Assembly (NCBI RefSeq): GCF_005080865.1
Contig: NZ_CP034861.1
Location: 434,001-498,000, forward strand
Length of the DNA stretch: 64,000 nt
Reading direction: 5' to 3'
DNA from: Buchnera aphidicola (Muscaphis stroyani)
GTDB taxonomy: Bacteria; Pseudomonadota; Gammaproteobacteria; Enterobacterales; Enterobacteriaceae
The notes under the pieces were generated by a model, which had not been told where the DNA came from, did no database searches, and worked only from the letters and a program-made list of their open reading frames with translations. Below, one piece after another: positions 62,190-64,000 of this stretch (the first letter of the stretch is position 1; every line of letters begins with the position of its first letter). A program made the position numbers and the translations under genes.

Positions 62190-62519
62190 TTAAAAAATTA
62201 TCGTATGATGATTTAAATTCCACATAATCCATATCGAACCAAATAATACAATAAATAATATTATTAACGTAAATAATAAAGATACTATATTCCATTGATT
62301 TTTTTTAGATGGATTTAAATCTAAAAAACACAAAAAATGAATTACAATTTGAATTAAACATGAAGATAATATAACTATATAAGTTATTTTTTTAGAAAAT
62401 AACTCATTAATTACAGACAAAAATGAAATTGCTGTAAATACAGCAGAAAATAAAAAACCAAAAATATAATATTTAATTTCTCTGTGACAATTTTTTAATA
62501 ATGGAAAAAAATTATTCAT
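62190..62519 (-). CDS. cyoD: Cytochrome bo(3) ubiquinol oxidase subunit IV
   Basis: Small membrane subunit that aids CuB binding and assembly of cytochrome bo oxidase. The 109-residue protein (E. coli 109) has three hydrophobic helices, GFLFSAVFTAISFL, LIQIVIHFLCFLDLN (typical of CyoD) and a C-terminal one ending WIMWNLNHH. Its start overlaps the cyoC stop by four bases (ATGA), so translation is coupled. Confidence 0.94.
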   Translation of the reverse strand: MNNFFPLLKNCHREIKYYIFGFLFSAVFTAISFLSVINELFSKKITYIVILSSCLIQIVIHFLCFLDLNPSKKNQWNIVSLLFTLIILFIVLFGSIWIMWNLNHHTIIF

Positions 62520-63133
62520 AAAATAGCCTCATTTAAATAAACAAAAGTAAACACACAAATCCATATAATATCCAAGAAATGCCAAAACAAACTCAAACAT
62601 AAAATACGAGTATGAACTGAATTAGTTACACCCGATATTATAGTTTGAAAAAAAATAAATAACATAAAAATTAAACCTAAAACAACGTGTGCTCCATGAA
62701 TACCCACTAAAGAAAAAAAAGAAGATAACAAAGCATTTTGATTAGGACCTAAGTCATTAACAATAAGTTTATAAAATTCATTAATTTCCATTGTAATAAA
62801 GCATATACCTAAAATAAAAGTTATTATTAAATATACAAAAATCATTATAGTATTTTTTTGTTTAGCAGATATAACTATCATTCCACATGACAGTGAACTT
62901 AATAAAAGAACAATTGTCTCTAAAAATACATCAAACAAATTTAAAATTTTATAACTGAAATGAAAAGATGAACTGGAATGAGCAACAACATATACCGCAA
63001 ACAAAACTGAAAACATTATGCAATCGCTCATAAGATACAACCATAATCCAAGTAATTTATTATTTTTAGACTGCTTCTTATGAAAATTATGCACAGTATT
63101 TGAATTAATGCATTTTATTTTTTTTTCTATCAT
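62516..63133 (-). CDS. cyoC: Cytochrome bo(3) ubiquinol oxidase subunit III
   Basis: Membrane subunit III of the quinol oxidase. The 205-residue protein (E. coli 204) has five hydrophobic helices. LLGLWLYLMSDCIMFSVLFA with a conserved acidic residue, FFSLVGIHGAHVVLGL and LFWHFLDIIWICVFTFVYL are hallmark segments of the heme-copper oxidase subunit III family. It lies 24 bases after cyoB and overlaps cyoD. Confidence 0.96.
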   Translation of the reverse strand: MIEKKIKCINSNTVHNFHKKQSKNNKLLGLWLYLMSDCIMFSVLFAVYVVAHSSSSFHFSYKILNLFDVFLETIVLLLSSLSCGMIVISAKQKNTIMIFVYLIITFILGICFITMEINEFYKLIVNDLGPNQNALLSSFFSLVGIHGAHVVLGLIFMLFIFFQTIISGVTNSVHTRILCLSLFWHFLDIIWICVFTFVYLNEAIL

Positions 63134-63157
63134 TTTACTCTCACTTTAAAAATATTT

Positions 63158-64000
63158 TTAAAATTTTGATTTTTCTATTTTTTCAATTTCATCTATAGAT
63201 ATATTATATTCAAGGTCTTTTTTAAGACTATAAAAAAACAAACTTAAGATAATAGAAAAAAAAGAAAAAATACATAACCAATTAATATGCCATACCGCTG
63301 CAAAACCAAAAAATAATGCAAAAATGCTAATAAAAAAACCAAATCCTGTATTTTTAGGTATACAAATTTCTTTATAATTTTTTTGATTATATCTTTTTTC
63401 TTGAAATTGTTTATGAAACCAAAAATCATCTTTATATTTAATATTTGGAATAATTGCAAAATTATATATAGGAGCAGGTGAAGATGTAGACCATTCTAAA
63501 GTTCTTCCATCCCATGGATCTCCAGTAGTATCTAAATAAAATTTACGATCTTTTATTGAAACCCAAAACTGTACAATTTGACAAATAATTCCTATTCCAA
63601 TTAAAATAGCTCCAAAAGCGGAAATAGACAACAATAGATGAAATTCTGGATTAATGTCTTGACTTAACCTGCGTGTCATTCCCATAAAACCTAAGAAATA
63701 AAGAGGCATAAAAGCAATAAAAAAACCTATAATCCAAAACCAAAAAGCACGCTTACCCCATTTTTCATTTAAAATAAAACCAAAAAGTTTAGGAAACCAA
63801 TAAGTGATTCCAGAAAAACATCCAAAAACAACTCCTCCGATAATTACATTATGAAAATGAGCGACTAAAAATAAACTATTATGTAATATAAAATCAGCTG
63901 GAGGAACTGAAAGTAAAACGCCTGTCATCCCTCCAATAGAAAACGTAACTAAAAATCCAATAGTCCATAACATGGAAGAATGCATTTGAACGCGACCTTG
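63158..64000 (-). CDS. cyoB: Cytochrome bo(3) ubiquinol oxidase subunit I, 5' end outside window
   Basis: C-terminal 280 codons of the catalytic subunit, which oxidises ubiquinol and pumps protons while reducing oxygen. The frame continues to the right edge (the last codons before it read QGRVQ), so ATG 63985 is internal. Visible are [19 protein letters not shown] and [16 protein letters not shown], with the heme o and heme b histidine ligands (E. coli H419 and H421). [16 protein letters not shown] and [18 protein letters not shown] follow. Termination at 63158 is collinear with E. coli apart from a slightly shorter tail. Confidence 0.96.
   Translation of the reverse strand, partial: QGRVQMHSSMLWTIGFLVTFSIGGMTGVLLSVPPADFILHNSLFLVAHFHNVIIGGVVFGCFSGITYWFPKLFGFILNEKWGKRAFWFWIIGFFIAFMPLYFLGFMGMTRRLSQDINPEFHLLLSISAFGAILIGIGIICQIVQFWVSIKDRKFYLDTTGDPWDGRTLEWSTSSPAPIYNFAIIPNIKYKDDFWFHKQFQEKRYNQKNYKEICIPKNTGFGFFISIFALFFGFAAVWHINWLCIFSFFSIILSLFFYSLKKDLEYNISIDEIEKIEKSKF

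Overview
The window is a very AT-rich, gene-dense stretch of a reduced gammaproteobacterial chromosome. The best fit is Buchnera aphidicola, the primary endosymbiont of aphids. The genes are orthologues of Escherichia coli genes and keep local E. coli order (glnS beside metT-leuW-gln tRNAs, pyrG-eno, cysDNC-ftsB-ispDF, dsbA-polA-engB-typA, prfB-lysS, lgt-thyA, miaB-ybeY-corC, leuS-holA-nadD, yhgN-asd, pgk-fbaA-mscS, recC-recB-recD, ribH-nusB, ispA-dxs, yajR-cyoEDCB), with many genes lost in between. No insertion sequence, prophage, CRISPR array, rRNA or origin was seen. The genus assignment is inference from gene content, order and base composition.

Layout. 1-2560: rsmE (frameshifted), fau and rpiA, then a leftward Met-Leu-Gln tRNA cluster. 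2666-7524: glnS, pyrG, eno. 7525-8699: a 1.2-kb empty convergent spacer. 8700-19078: one leftward run, cysJIHGDNC-ftsB-ispD-ispF, giving sulfate reduction to sulfide, siroheme synthesis, a divisome protein and two MEP isoprenoid enzymes. 19776-24391: dsbA, polA (5' nuclease domain only), engB, typA. 24496-34841: gmk, ygfZ, prfB with its programmed +1 frameshift, lysS, lysA, lgt, thyA, miaB, ybeY, corC. 35145-41045: leuS, holA, nadD (frameshifted), tusA, asd. 41348-45477: yhgN, pgk, fbaA, mscS. 45507-54217: recC, recB, recD. 54346-59596: initiator tRNA, ribH, ribD (split by an in-frame UGA), nusB, dxs (frameshifted), ispA. 59736-64000: yajR, tusE and the cytochrome bo operon cyoE-D-C-B, with cyoB cut by the right edge.

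How the genes fit together. Sulfate assimilation and lysA/asd fit a nutritional role: making cysteine sulfur and lysine. Eno, Pgk and Fba belong to glycolysis, and cytochrome bo plus heme O synthase (CyoE) to respiration. Dxs, IspD, IspF and IspA supply the farnesyl diphosphate used by CyoE. TusA and TusE belong to the tRNA 2-thiouridine relay.

Most notable. Three genes (rsmE, nadD, dxs) are each broken only at a run of 10-11 A, and in each case one added A restores a full-length protein. A fourth gene, ribD, is broken only by a UGA at a position where many homologues have tryptophan; reading through it gives the same 367 residues as I recall for E. coli RibD. Either the symbiont relies on slippage and readthrough, or these genes are at the start of decay, or the homopolymers are under-called. 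I found no candidate for a wholly new system; the unusual biology here is gene expression through damaged reading frames.
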